DNA from: Candidatus Cloacimonadota bacterium
GTDB taxonomy: Bacteria > Cloacimonadota > Cloacimonadia > Cloacimonadales > JAJBBL01
DNA length: 30,674 bases
Assembly (NCBI GenBank): GCA_020532365.1
Contig: JAJBBL010000147.1
Span: 1 to 30,674, forward strand
Direction: 5' to 3'
Shown here: positions 15,934-24,860 of the stretch, in pieces
How the letters are laid out: the number at the start of each line of letters is the position of its first letter
Position numbering within the stretch: position 1 is the first letter of the stretch
The notes under the pieces: generated by a model
Database searches by the model: none
The model's input: the letters and a program-made list of their open reading frames with translations, nothing else
Told to the model about the DNA's origin: nothing
Program-made: the position numbers and the translations under genes

Positions 15934-15984
15934 TAAGGGGGAATACCGCAGCCGGCCCATATCCGCCTACGGCATTCTTCCTTA
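15934..15984 (+). ncRNA. Candidate structured RNA element (no recognised family)
   Basis: TAAGGGGGAATACCG (15934-15948) pairs with CGGCATTCTTCCTTA (15970-15984). There are twelve Watson-Crick pairs, two G-U pairs and one A/C mismatch, and GGC/GCC (15954-15956, 15965-15967) can pair inside the loop. The two G-U pairs exist only in a plus-strand transcript; on the minus strand they become A/C mismatches, so the fold favours plus-strand RNA. There is no T-tract, so it is not a standard terminator. I recognise no riboswitch, SRP, 6S, RNase P or tmRNA motif. It could be a small RNA, a leader element or an unimportant fold. Confidence 0.3.
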
Positions 15985-16135
15985 CTTACTAAGGGGATGA
16001 AGCTTTGTAATTGACTGTTAAATATAGATATGCCAGTCTAATCGTTAGAGGCTAAGCTTTTATCTGAGGGTTTTTAATAAAAACACAAATCGTGCACAAA
16101 ATCAACTGCTTCAGACATACCTCGTAAAGCAATTT

Positions 16136-18904
16136 TTAGTGCGCTTCTAACCAATTCTTCCCTACTCCGATATCGACCGTTAAAGGAATAATTATTCGGT
16201 ATCTTTCTGGGAGTGCATAACGCATTTCTCGATCGACAATCTCTTTAACTCTATCCAGAGCATTTTTGTGTACTTCAAAGACTAATTCGTCGTGAACTTG
16301 GATGATCATTCTCACTAAAGGGTAATCATATTCTGAATTTAGCTGAGTAAAACTCTTTTCTAACCTTATCATCGCCATCTTAATAATATCGGCAGCACTG
16401 CCCTGGATAGGCATATTAATAGCTACCCGTTCCGACTCACTCTTCAGCATAGGGTGTGCACTCCGCAAATTTGGGAGGTATAATCGACGCCCCATAATGG
16501 TCTCTGCGTACCCTTTGCTTCGGGCTACCCGAATTTGGTAATCAAAGAAGTCACGTATTTGCGGGAATTTCTTAAAATAGACATCGATAAATTCTTTAGC
16601 CTGGTCAAGTGTAATGTTGTTATCTTTAGCCAGTTTTCTTGGTCCCATACCATAAAGTAAGCCAAAGTTAATCGCTTTTGCCATTCTTCGTTCATCAGAA
16701 TCGATTAACGTTATCGGCTTGTTGAGGATAAGCCCGGCTGTTTGTGCGTGGATATCCTGATTGTTATTAAACGCAGCGATAAGATTACGATCTTTGGACA
16801 TTATCCCGAGTATACGAAGCTCGATTTGTGAATAGTCAGCTGCTAAAATCAGATAATCGTCGTCTTGAGTGGTAAACGCTTTACGAATCTCTTTGCCAGC
16901 CTTGTTTTTTATCGGTATGTTTTGAAGGTTAGGGTTGGTAGAAGAGAGACGCCCTGTGCTGACAACTGTCTGATTGAAAGAGGAGTGGAGTCGACCCGTT
17001 TTCTGATTGATAAGCTGAGGTAAAGAGTCGATATAAGTAGACTTAAGCTTGGAGAGCTGACGATAATCGATGAGAAATTTGGCAATGTCATACTCTTCAG
17101 AAAGCTTTTCCAAGACCGAGTTATCGGTCGAATAACCAGACTTTATCTTTTTCAATGGCTGAATCCCCAAATCCTCGAACAGCACTTTGCTTAACTGTTG
17201 TGTGGAATTAATATTAAACTCCGATCCCGCCTCCTGGTATATAGAGCCGGCTAAAACCTCTAAGTCTTCAGTAATTTTTATATCTATCTCGCTCAGTATT
17301 GAAGAATCAATATATACGCCATCACGCTCCATCTCGGCTAAAACAAATAGTAACGGAATCTCTATCTGGTAATAAAGGGGCTCCAAAGACTCCCTTTTTA
17401 TCCTATCCTTGTAACTGCTGTATAGCTGAAACGTAACTATCGCATCCTCTGCTGAATATTCAGCGGCACGCTTAAGCGGAACATCGGCAAAACTGATAGC
17501 TGATTTACCGCTTCCTATTAAGTCAGAAAGTGGAATCATATCGTAGTTCAGCTCCCGCTTGGCACACGCCTCTAAACTATGGCGAAGATGTGTCGAATCG
17601 AGTATGTATGAAGCAAGCATAGTATCAAATATTGGCTCCCTTAACTTAAAGCCATATTTCGCTAAAATCAAATAGTCGTACTTACAGTTATGCCCTACGA
17701 AAATAACGTCTTCCGGGAGGCTGTTTAATTTATCTAACACCCTATCTAAAGGGAGATTTACCCCCTCTGAATGACCTAATGGGAGATAGAAGCCTCGCCC
17801 ATCTTCCACCGATAAAGATATGGCAACTAAATCTGCCTCTATGAATTCGAGCGAAGTAGTTTCGGTATCAATTGCGATGATTTTCTTATCAGATATGTTG
17901 GTAAAAAGTGTGTCCAATTTCTCGGCAGTATCTATGATTTCATAATTAAGAGAAAACTTCGTTGTCTCCTCATAAAAGGATAATGACATCTGTGTCGGCT
18001 TTGACTCTACCACTTGATCGGCAGTGAAAAGCTGCTTTACTTTACTAACTAAAGATCGAAACTCATACTTTTCGAGAAAAGGGATCAAGTTTTCAAAGTC
18101 GGTACTGTCAAACTTCGCCTTGCTCGCTAATTCTTGTAAATCTACCCCAACCTCCGATTCTAATGGGATGTCTACCATAATAGTGGAGAGCTCTTTAGAC
18201 AAATAAGCATCCTCTTTACCCGTCTCAAGCTTGTTTTTAAGAGACTTTGAGGTAATCTTGTCTAAATTTGCATATATGTTGTCTAAATCTGTATACTCTT
18301 GTAATAAGGGGGCTGCAGTCTTCGGACCTACCCCTCTTACACCGGGAATATTGTCCGAAGTATCACCTACTAACGCTAAATAATCGATAAATTGCTCAGG
18401 GGTCACGCCATATTTTTCTTTAACTGTCTCTGCCGTAACATACTTTTCACCGAATGGATCGTAAATACGAACTTTGCCCCCTAATAGCTGTGAGAAATCT
18501 TTGTCACCCGTAACAAGAATGACTTCAAATTTATCTTCGTATCTTTTGGATAGTGTGCCGAGAATATCATCCGCTTCATAGCCGGCTATCGAGATTTCCG
18601 GTATTTTAATAGTTTTGAAGAATTCTTTTACCGGTTCGATTTGAGAAACCAGCTCATCAGGGGCTGGTGGTCTATTAGCCTTATAGCTTTCGTCGATTTG
18701 GTGTCTAAACGTCTCTTCTTTGAGGTCAAAGGAGATAATAGCATACTCAACCTGTTGGTCTTGCAAAAGCTTCAAAAAGGAGTTTATTACACCAAAGATG
18801 GCACTTGTGTTTTCCCCAGCCCTATTTCTCAAAGGGTTACGAATAAAAGCATAAAATGAACGATAGATAAGAGCTGTTCCGTCTATTAGATATAACTTTT
18901 TCAT
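16136..18904 (-). CDS. polA: DNA polymerase I
   Basis: Repair and Okazaki-fragment polymerase, 922 aa (E. coli 928), with all three activities apparently intact. The N-terminal 5' nuclease (1-290) shows LIDGTALIYRSFYA, YEADD (109-113), TGDKDFSQL and VGDTSDNIPGVRGVGPKTA. The 3'-5' exonuclease keeps DTET (D346, E348), GHNCKYD (D410) and YSAED (D487), whereas many family A enzymes have lost these residues. The polymerase domain has motif A DYSQIELR (D690), motif B RRMAKAINFGLLYG (739-752) and motif C VHDELVFE (H871, D872). The ribosome site is weak (TAGG). The upstream lipoprotein gene is separated by a terminator, so polA probably has its own promoter, not identified in the 110-bp gap. Confidence 0.98.
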   Translation of the reverse strand: MKKLYLIDGTALIYRSFYAFIRNPLRNRAGENTSAIFGVINSFLKLLQDQQVEYAIISFDLKEETFRHQIDESYKANRPPAPDELVSQIEPVKEFFKTIKIPEISIAGYEADDILGTLSKRYEDKFEVILVTGDKDFSQLLGGKVRIYDPFGEKYVTAETVKEKYGVTPEQFIDYLALVGDTSDNIPGVRGVGPKTAAPLLQEYTDLDNIYANLDKITSKSLKNKLETGKEDAYLSKELSTIMVDIPLESEVGVDLQELASKAKFDSTDFENLIPFLEKYEFRSLVSKVKQLFTADQVVESKPTQMSLSFYEETTKFSLNYEIIDTAEKLDTLFTNISDKKIIAIDTETTSLEFIEADLVAISLSVEDGRGFYLPLGHSEGVNLPLDRVLDKLNSLPEDVIFVGHNCKYDYLILAKYGFKLREPIFDTMLASYILDSTHLRHSLEACAKRELNYDMIPLSDLIGSGKSAISFADVPLKRAAEYSAEDAIVTFQLYSSYKDRIKRESLEPLYYQIEIPLLFVLAEMERDGVYIDSSILSEIDIKITEDLEVLAGSIYQEAGSEFNINSTQQLSKVLFEDLGIQPLKKIKSGYSTDNSVLEKLSEEYDIAKFLIDYRQLSKLKSTYIDSLPQLINQKTGRLHSSFNQTVVSTGRLSSTNPNLQNIPIKNKAGKEIRKAFTTQDDDYLILAADYSQIELRILGIMSKDRNLIAAFNNNQDIHAQTAGLILNKPITLIDSDERRMAKAINFGLLYGMGPRKLAKDNNITLDQAKEFIDVYFKKFPQIRDFFDYQIRVARSKGYAETIMGRRLYLPNLRSAHPMLKSESERVAINMPIQGSAADIIKMAMIRLEKSFTQLNSEYDYPLVRMIIQVHDELVFEVHKNALDRVKEIVDREMRYALPERYRIIIPLTVDIGVGKNWLEAH

Positions 18905-18950
18905 TTTTCGACCTATAAAGCGTTGTTTAGCCTGAATATTATCCTATTTA

Positions 18951-18990
18951 ATAAAAAAGGAGGCACCAGGCAGTACCTCCTTCTTTTTAT
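18951..18990 (-). terminator. Rho-independent terminator after the 802-aa lipoprotein gene
   Basis: AAGGAGG (18957-18963) and CCTCCTT (18976-18982) form a perfect 7-bp stem with a 12-base loop, flanked by an A-run (18953-18958) and a T-run (18984-18988). On the minus strand it reads as stem, loop, stem, then six Ts: a textbook terminator, 32 bases past the stop at 19015. The symmetry would let it work in both directions. Confidence 0.88.
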
Positions 18991-19014
18991 TATTTACTTC
19001 TTATGTGTCGTTTC

Positions 19015-21423
19015 TTACCAGAGTTCTCTGATAATTTCGTCCATAAGATTCTTAACATCATCTTTCTCCATATAGGAGAGTGGGAAGCCAAAGATCCAAG
19101 TGGTATTTCTGGCTGTTTTAGTTCTGATTGCGACTGCTTTATCTGCGTACTCTTCCTCACCTTGCTCAGTTGTCTTCATTCTGTAGACTACGCTGGTCAC
19201 GGTGTTATTCAGTTTTTCTTCATCGAAGAAAGCTACTGCTCCGAGGGCACCTCTTGCTTTGACTACTGGATGAAAGTCTAAGTTAAGGTTAATCTCAGGG
19301 TATCCGTTTCCAACTGGTTTAGCACCTAAGAAGAAAGTGTTTGCAGTAAAGGCTACTGAGAGTCTATCAATTGTATCTCTCTCGAAGTATGGGAGCCCGA
19401 AATATCTTTGGAGCGCCACGTTTGGATGACGTGTAAGTGGAAGCGCGAACGTTCCGCTGATATAGAATTCGTGCATATACTTTAAGTTTTGGCCAGCACT
19501 CAGAATCATATTACCGCCACCCGTTCCATTATTTCCTTGCAAATAGAGGTTAATGGCCTCTAAGTCGAGGTGGAAGTTTGAGTTATCAGGACCACCAGCA
19601 AGTGTCAGATGGTCTGAATGCCAGATGACTAAGCGGTATGGCTCTAAGTCGGTTGTTGAGATAACGTTTTCAACCTGATCAGAGTGCAATTTGCTATCCC
19701 AATGATTGTTTCTAATAGTCAATCTGTCGATTGTTTCGACTTTACCGCTAAAGCCTGCAAATATTTCTTCATAGAATTCGTTAGTAGCTGCATCTAAAGC
19801 GGTTGGACCGGTGACTGGATAGGAATCATTGTCGACGATTAAGATTCCTTGCTTTTCTTCTCTTGGGACTGGTCGCTGAATATTGAAGCTAAATTCCTCA
19901 ATTTCAGAAGTTCTGTTCTGAGAGTCAAGCACTCTAACTTCGAATGTATGGTTGCCAGGCTCTAAAGTATTTAAAAGGACTCTTGTATCGATCTCGTGAT
20001 GTCTTGGAACCCTAAGCCACTCTCTACCTTCGCTATCCCTGTATAAGTATTTAGTCTGATATTCAGGATCACTTTGAAGTGGTGGATAGTGGAAAGGTTT
20101 TCCACCTAATCTGAGGTCAAAAGCTTTGATTGTGCCAAGATAGTCTATTTCTACTCCGTCACGATAGTCGTGTACTTCGTTGATTAAACTTTTGTTTGGG
20201 TTATCTTCATCATATTGACCCTTCCAACCCCAACGGAGATAAACTTTTAAGTCATCGCTCCATAAAGCAGAAAATACACCGTCCTTGTTAACAAAGAATG
20301 GAAGACCAAACTGTGTCCCTTCAGGTGTATCAACCTCTGGTATCGGTCGAGTAACTTCTTCGTCTTTGTAGAAAGTAAAGTGATTGCCACCTAAGACGTA
20401 AGTGATGTTACCGTAGATAAGTACTTTTGGTCTAAATTTGTCAAATACGCTAAACTTAGCAGTTCTTTCTACAGAGTGAACTCCAGCCATATTAACGGCT
20501 TTAAATATGAGACGAGTCTCTGTCTCTGGAGTCTTATAATTATCGCTCTCAAACTTATTGGGAGCGAGAACTGTGAAAACATCGTCACGACCTGGGAAGT
20601 CCTTTTTATCGTCTTCACGCATAGCCAACCAAGCTCTACGTACATTTTTCTGACCCTTAGTTTCGTACCATCCGCCCTCTTCTGGCATACGGGATATGAG
20701 GTCTCCTGTAGCAATGTCTCGCTCTTCGACGTAGAACTTAAAATAGTTGGCTGGGTTTGGTGGAGAGATGTAAGGGGTATTTTCAGCAATTTCAAACTCC
20801 ACTTCGAAACCGAGACCGGTTGTTGCATAATGTGGGTTATCTGGATCCACAGCAGCGGCTAACGGTCTAAAGCGGTCTGAGAAGATTATATCAACATCAG
20901 GAACGTGAGATACTACGTTGAAATATTTTTTTACAACATCACTCTCTTGTTCACGATGATCTTTACATTTTATTTCAAAAACACTTGTTACGCTCGTACT
21001 ATCACCGTTGACAGTAGCAGGGAAATGGATTGTATCGAACACTTTGGTAGTCCAGATCGATTTAGAATCAGTCTCATCCATTGGTATTGCTTGATCTGCA
21101 CCTGGTTTATAATGATAGATCCAACCCTCTTCATCGGTGTAAGTTCTTGGTAAATCGACTGGCTTGCCATCTAAGTCTAATACGCGATATGCATAACCGG
21201 TAACTACCCCACCTTCGGAAATACCACGCCAGTAGATTTTGTTTTGGTAGTAATAAGGATCAATTATTTCATCCGTATCTTCTACCCCTTCATACGAGGT
21301 AATAATGACTGTCGGCTTCTTAAGAAAGGTAATCGACCCCTCTTTGCCGCAACCAGTCAGCAGGATGGATATTGCAGCTACTAAAAGAGCTGTAATATAC
21401 AACCATTTCTTAAAACTCAGCAT
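19015..21423 (-). CDS. Large lipoprotein with C-terminal GATase-like (flavodoxin-like) fold, unknown function
   Basis: An 802-aa predicted lipoprotein. The signal peptide MLSFKKWLYITALLVAAISI ends in the lipobox LLTGC with C25 as the lipidation site. The longest frame begins at 21477, but ATG at 21423 has AGGAGG 6 bases upstream and places the signal peptide correctly. Residues about 30-520 are strand-rich, Ig-like segments, including LEPGNHTFEVRVLDSQNRTS typical of such repeats. From about 525 an alpha/beta domain starts QGILIVDND and contains EPYRLVIWHSDH and NMILSAGQNLKYM. This is the layout of glutamine-amidotransferase-like domains in secreted proteins, but with no visible catalytic Cys-His pair, so probably a binding domain. 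It sits downstream of T9SS-type genes, with its own terminator. Confidence 0.8.
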   Translation of the reverse strand: MLSFKKWLYITALLVAAISILLTGCGKEGSITFLKKPTVIITSYEGVEDTDEIIDPYYYQNKIYWRGISEGGVVTGYAYRVLDLDGKPVDLPRTYTDEEGWIYHYKPGADQAIPMDETDSKSIWTTKVFDTIHFPATVNGDSTSVTSVFEIKCKDHREQESDVVKKYFNVVSHVPDVDIIFSDRFRPLAAAVDPDNPHYATTGLGFEVEFEIAENTPYISPPNPANYFKFYVEERDIATGDLISRMPEEGGWYETKGQKNVRRAWLAMREDDKKDFPGRDDVFTVLAPNKFESDNYKTPETETRLIFKAVNMAGVHSVERTAKFSVFDKFRPKVLIYGNITYVLGGNHFTFYKDEEVTRPIPEVDTPEGTQFGLPFFVNKDGVFSALWSDDLKVYLRWGWKGQYDEDNPNKSLINEVHDYRDGVEIDYLGTIKAFDLRLGGKPFHYPPLQSDPEYQTKYLYRDSEGREWLRVPRHHEIDTRVLLNTLEPGNHTFEVRVLDSQNRTSEIEEFSFNIQRPVPREEKQGILIVDNDSYPVTGPTALDAATNEFYEEIFAGFSGKVETIDRLTIRNNHWDSKLHSDQVENVISTTDLEPYRLVIWHSDHLTLAGGPDNSNFHLDLEAINLYLQGNNGTGGGNMILSAGQNLKYMHEFYISGTFALPLTRHPNVALQRYFGLPYFERDTIDRLSVAFTANTFFLGAKPVGNGYPEINLNLDFHPVVKARGALGAVAFFDEEKLNNTVTSVVYRMKTTEQGEEEYADKAVAIRTKTARNTTWIFGFPLSYMEKDDVKNLMDEIIRELW

Positions 21424-21691
21424 AAATTTCCTCCTAAGTATATGACAATTACTATGCCACCAATCAACGGTTAGCAACTATCAAATCCAAATGATTTAGT
21501 CAACAGAAAATATCCTCGCAGTATGACCGCTTCAAACATCCCCTGACATCTAATTGTCATAACTTAACTAACACTTGTTTAACGTTCTCTTTTTATCTTC
21601 AACCCCTACCAGAGATGAAGATTCTATATAGAAACGGGGCAAGACAGACCCGCCCCGCTCAATAGATATTATTCTTTTGAAGAGGACTCGC
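21424..21691. other. 268-bp intergenic region before the lipoprotein gene
   Basis: Contains the terminator of the upstream 696-aa gene (next entry) and two weak promoter-like pairs on the minus strand: a TTGACT with poor -10 boxes near 21480-21500, and a TATACT 5-of-6 -10 box close to the start whose nearest -35 is 19 bases away. No small gene seen. Confidence 0.5.
21635..21657 (-). terminator. Probable rho-independent terminator after the 696-aa secreted protein gene
   Basis: CGGGGC (21635-21640) pairs with GCCCCG (21652-21657) around an 11-base loop. On the minus strand it is followed by TTTCTATAT. The stem is GC-rich in an AT-rich setting and begins 34 bases after the stop codon at 21692. 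The T-tract is imperfect. Confidence 0.7.
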
Positions 21692-23782
21692 TTATTTAAC
21701 GAGTAACATTTTCTTCATTTCAGTGTGCTTCTCAGTTGAAAGCTTGTAGAAGTAAAGACCACTGGCAACTTCGTTGTTGGAGTTGTCACGGCCGTTCCAT
21801 ACTACTCTGTGCTCGCCTGAAGCTTTGCTGCCGTCAAATAAAGTTTTGATCAGCTGACCTTTTACGTTGTAAACTTCAAGGGATACATTCATCGGCTGGT
21901 CGATTGCAAAGCTGATAGTAGTCTCTGGGTTGAATGGGTTTGGATAGTTCTGTGAGAGAGACATCTTAGTAGGAGCAATAGCAACCTCTTCAGCTGAGTC
22001 ACGTGCAATACTGAAGTTCAAGTCGAGTGAGGTGTACATTAAGGTACCACCGGAGTTTATAGGACTGTTCTCTTGAATATATGAGCCGTAGTCGTTGTCG
22101 TCTAAGAAGAGTAAGTGGATTCTACCCCAATCATCATCAAGCATCTCAATGTTGTCAGCCATATACCAGTATACCGGAACAGTACCAGCTAATTCTGGAG
22201 TATCAATCGAGTTAAGAATAATTGGATCCTCTGACCATGATCTACCATAGTCTCTTGAAACGTAAAGATAAGTTTCTGGAACACTTGCCCATTCTGCGAA
22301 ATCTTCAGCATTAAATTCGTTAAAGAATCTCGACATTAAACTCTCTTGGAAAAGAGCAACCATAAATGGTCCATCGGATATAATGCGATAATAGTTTTCG
22401 TGGAAAACAGCATCAGCATCCCAATAGTAATATGGGAAACTTGAGTTTGCTAAAACGTTTCCTTCTTCGTTTGTAATAACTTCACCATTTTCATCGTAAT
22501 CCCATGGAACATAGCGTTCACCTGGTTTCTGAGGATAGACGTCGTTGACAACAAACTTGTCGTATCTTCTATCAAATTTGACGTGCTTAACTGTTGTCAG
22601 GTTTGGATACCAAGTATTACCTTCAGTTGATAAAGTGTAGTTAGCTAAGAAGTGATAACTACCTTGATCGTCAACAGTTGCGTTATGTCTGTTAACATAA
22701 GGACCGTAACGCATATCTTTGTAAGGAGCGTTAGCTTCATCATCAAAGAAATAGTCGTTTGGATTTTCAACTTTGATTGTTGGGTCCGCTGTCCACATTG
22801 TCCACTCGCCTTCGCCATAGTTATCGTTTTCAATGACAAATAAGAAACTGTTTGGATCAAAAGCTCCAGAACCTTCTGCTAAGTTAGATGTGTGACCTAC
22901 TACCGCGATGTTACCAGTTTTTTTCGATACTATAGTCGAACGGAATGGTCTAATGTCTTCGTTTCTCCACTGATCCATTTGTGGGACAGTAACGTATGTC
23001 CACATTGATTCGTCGTAAAATGCAAGATCGCCTGAATCGGAGAAGTCAGCAAATGCTATCAATGAGTTCTCACATGGATGATCAAATGCGTTTTGAGCTT
23101 GGTTTTTACCGACTACATAAACTCTTCTCATCCCCTCTGTTGGTGATGGGCCTACAAAAACTGATGGCCAAATAAATTCTTGGCCTGCTTCGCCGTTAAC
23201 TGTGTATGGGTTGTTTATTACGCCATAAGCTTCGTTCCAAAGACCTGGTGTACCAATCATGCTGTATTGGTCAAAGTTAAATGGGCAGTGGAATACGTCT
23301 GCGTTGCCTGGTGAAGGGGTGTGCCAAGATAAGAATGGATCACCGGTTACCCAGTCAATATCAATGCCTGGGAAGCCTTGTGCGTTTGTTCCTGTAAGGT
23401 CAGGAAGTGCTGGTGGGTTCAAGAGTTGACCATCTAAAATATAAGTGTAATATACTTTTCTTACGCCACCGGAAATTGGGGTAGCTTGGAATGCAATATA
23501 AACGCCGCCACCTTCAAAACCGCCTACTGGCGAAGGTTGTACTCTAATTGGAATAGATTCATAACCACCTGGGAAATAGTCGTAGAATGTGTTAAGTAAA
23601 GTCATCGGTGGTACGTTAAATGAATAATTATCCTCTCGAGCATTGTTTCCAGTTTTGTTTGGTAATACATACTCGAGGTCAGCTTTCGCTTCCTTCATCA
23701 AGTTTGTTGGCACCATTAAGTCAGCAAACATCAGAGTTGCTACTGATAGAATGATGCAGGTCAAAATCAAGTATCTTTTCAT
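21692..23782 (-). CDS. Secreted protein with T9SS type A sorting / FlgD-like C-terminal tail
   Basis: A 696-aa exported protein. The signal peptide is MKRYLILTCIILSVATLMFA. The body (about 30-590) is rich in aromatic and acidic residues and contains YVSRDYGRSWSED, a BNR/Asp-box-like motif of beta-propellers, suggesting a propeller-type extracellular domain. The C-terminal 90 residues start SLSQNYPNPFNPETTISFAI and run through VSLEVYNVKGQLIKTL, the G-x-H-x-V-x-W-x-G-x-D turn, SGLYFYKLST and a final KKMLLVK. This is the FlgD-Ig/T9SS type A tail that directs proteins across the outer membrane and is normally trimmed off. The catalytic role is unknown. AAGGAG lies 6 bases before the ATG, and it follows the PorV-like gene by 31 bases. 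Confidence 0.82.
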   Translation of the reverse strand: MKRYLILTCIILSVATLMFADLMVPTNLMKEAKADLEYVLPNKTGNNAREDNYSFNVPPMTLLNTFYDYFPGGYESIPIRVQPSPVGGFEGGGVYIAFQATPISGGVRKVYYTYILDGQLLNPPALPDLTGTNAQGFPGIDIDWVTGDPFLSWHTPSPGNADVFHCPFNFDQYSMIGTPGLWNEAYGVINNPYTVNGEAGQEFIWPSVFVGPSPTEGMRRVYVVGKNQAQNAFDHPCENSLIAFADFSDSGDLAFYDESMWTYVTVPQMDQWRNEDIRPFRSTIVSKKTGNIAVVGHTSNLAEGSGAFDPNSFLFVIENDNYGEGEWTMWTADPTIKVENPNDYFFDDEANAPYKDMRYGPYVNRHNATVDDQGSYHFLANYTLSTEGNTWYPNLTTVKHVKFDRRYDKFVVNDVYPQKPGERYVPWDYDENGEVITNEEGNVLANSSFPYYYWDADAVFHENYYRIISDGPFMVALFQESLMSRFFNEFNAEDFAEWASVPETYLYVSRDYGRSWSEDPIILNSIDTPELAGTVPVYWYMADNIEMLDDDWGRIHLLFLDDNDYGSYIQENSPINSGGTLMYTSLDLNFSIARDSAEEVAIAPTKMSLSQNYPNPFNPETTISFAIDQPMNVSLEVYNVKGQLIKTLFDGSKASGEHRVVWNGRDNSNNEVASGLYFYKLSTEKHTEMKKMLLVK

Positions 23783-23813
23783 ACAAATCTCCTTTTGTTT
23801 TAAATTAAGCTAT

Positions 23814-24851
23814 TTAATATGTAATTTTCAGTGAAAGCCTTTGAGCCTTTGATAGTAAACCACTCTCTTCAAGATCGCCCATTCTTGTGTATGCATAGTC
23901 AATGTCGAAAATAGCGAAGCTTGTAGGTATTCTCCATCCTAACCCTAAAGATAAATCTGCTACGTCGTAATTAAACTGATAACCACCACGCAAGGCAAAT
24001 GTACCTATTTTGTACTCAGCACCAAGGTTCCAAGTCTCTTCTCTGTCCACACAGTTGTCTAATTGCACAGAAGCAATCAAAGAACTGTTATCATTACGAT
24101 AAAGATCCATTGCTATTCCAAGCGAGAAGTTTAACGGAACTTTAAATGTATATTCTTCCCTGTCTTCATCCACTAAACCATCGCCGTCGTTATCAATGAG
24201 ATCGAAAGGATCTTCATCAAACAATCCGTCACCATCATTATCGATAGTATACTTCATATCTGGGCCAAAGTTGCTCAGAGCCATACCGATTATAAGGTTT
24301 TTCCAACCTGTGTTATAAGTCGAACCTACATCAATTGAATAACCGTTAATCGTATGCTGTGCTTCCCAACCTAAGTTCTCCCTTAAATACTTTCCAGTTA
24401 AACCGAAAGCAAAACGGTCAGTGAACTTACTTGCATAGGTTAAACCTAAGGCTAAGTCGTATGGACTAAATGTCTCACCAGTAGGTCCAAAAACCTCTTC
24501 TGTTGTGATGTCCATCTGGTCTGTGTGAAGAAAAGAAGCACTAATCGCAAAGAATCCAAGGTCAGTCTTCTTTGATGCGGCTACATATTCGTGGTTAATG
24601 TTCGCAAACCAATTAGTATGAGAGAATAACACTTGGTCACCCTTCGACAGAGCTAAACCTGCAGGGTTCCAATATACTGAAGATATATCGTCAGATACTG
24701 CGGTGTATGCTTCTCCCATCCCAATAGCTCGTGCATCTACCCCAAGTTTCAGGAACTGCAAACCAGCAGTTCCTGTCTTAGGAAAGATCTCTCCGAACAT
24801 AAGACAAGGAATTAAAGCGATAGCAGCTATTATTATGTATAGTTTCCTCAC
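23814..24851 (-). CDS. PorV/PorQ-family outer-membrane protein (UPF0164-like)
   Basis: A 345-aa barrel with a signal peptide (MRKLYIIIAAIALIPCLMFG). It has the hallmark AGLQFLKLGVDARAIGMGEA then YTAVSDDISSVYWNPAGLAL (29-68) of the PorV/PorQ family, followed by repeated amphipathic strands and a final LSLKITY ending in tyrosine. PorV is the T9SS shuttle that carries cargo tails to the cell-surface attachment complex; other family members serve related roles, so the exact partner is inferred. Unusual is an insert at 203-230 with two DNDGDGLxDED repeats. The start is GTG at 24851 with AAGGAGG 4 bases upstream; the ribosome site overlaps the stop of the 1018-aa gene (TAAGGAGG), indicating coupling. 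Confidence 0.88.
   Translation of the reverse strand: MRKLYIIIAAIALIPCLMFGEIFPKTGTAGLQFLKLGVDARAIGMGEAYTAVSDDISSVYWNPAGLALSKGDQVLFSHTNWFANINHEYVAASKKTDLGFFAISASFLHTDQMDITTEEVFGPTGETFSPYDLALGLTYASKFTDRFAFGLTGKYLRENLGWEAQHTINGYSIDVGSTYNTGWKNLIIGMALSNFGPDMKYTIDNDGDGLFDEDPFDLIDNDGDGLVDEDREEYTFKVPLNFSLGIAMDLYRNDNSSLIASVQLDNCVDREETWNLGAEYKIGTFALRGGYQFNYDVADLSLGLGWRIPTSFAIFDIDYAYTRMGDLEESGLLSKAQRLSLKITY
24162..24245 (-). repeat. Tandem calcium-loop-like coding repeat in the PorV-like barrel
   Basis: Encodes residues 203-230: IDNDGDGLFDED, a PFDL linker, then IDNDGDGLVDED. D-x-D-G-D-G-x-x-D-E-D matches the calcium-binding loop of thrombospondin type 3 and related repeats. It lies in a predicted extramembrane loop between strands. 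Calcium binding is inferred from the motif. Confidence 0.75.
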
Positions 24852-24860
24852 TTTTCCTCC

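Larger units (their letters stand above)
15739..16135. other. 397-bp intergenic region between polA and serA
   Basis: No coding frame with a ribosome site was found on either strand; the longest candidate, 14 codons just after polA, has GAGG only 1 base from its ATG. The region contains the serA promoter candidate, a GC-richer block at about 15900-15990 that can fold (next entry), and a modest imperfect inverted repeat at 16032-16052 near the polA 3' end. It matches no RNA family that I recognise. Confidence 0.6.

Noticed and set aside
15900..15990. A known riboswitch, 6S, SRP or tmRNA in the polA-serA gap
   Set aside because: None of the conserved sequence motifs of those families that I know could be found on either strand.
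16065..16085. GTTTTT/AAAAAC hairpin downstream of polA as its terminator
   Set aside because: The stem is almost entirely A-T with a 3-base loop; such folds are expected by chance in this AT-rich gap.
16068..16120. A 14-codon peptide gene just after polA on the minus strand
   Set aside because: GAGG is only 1 base from the ATG, the peptide is very short and has no recognisable feature.
20476..20862. A 128-codon forward frame opposite the lipoprotein gene
   Set aside because: Antisense shadow of a well-supported frame; translation is rich in C, W and S without domain features.
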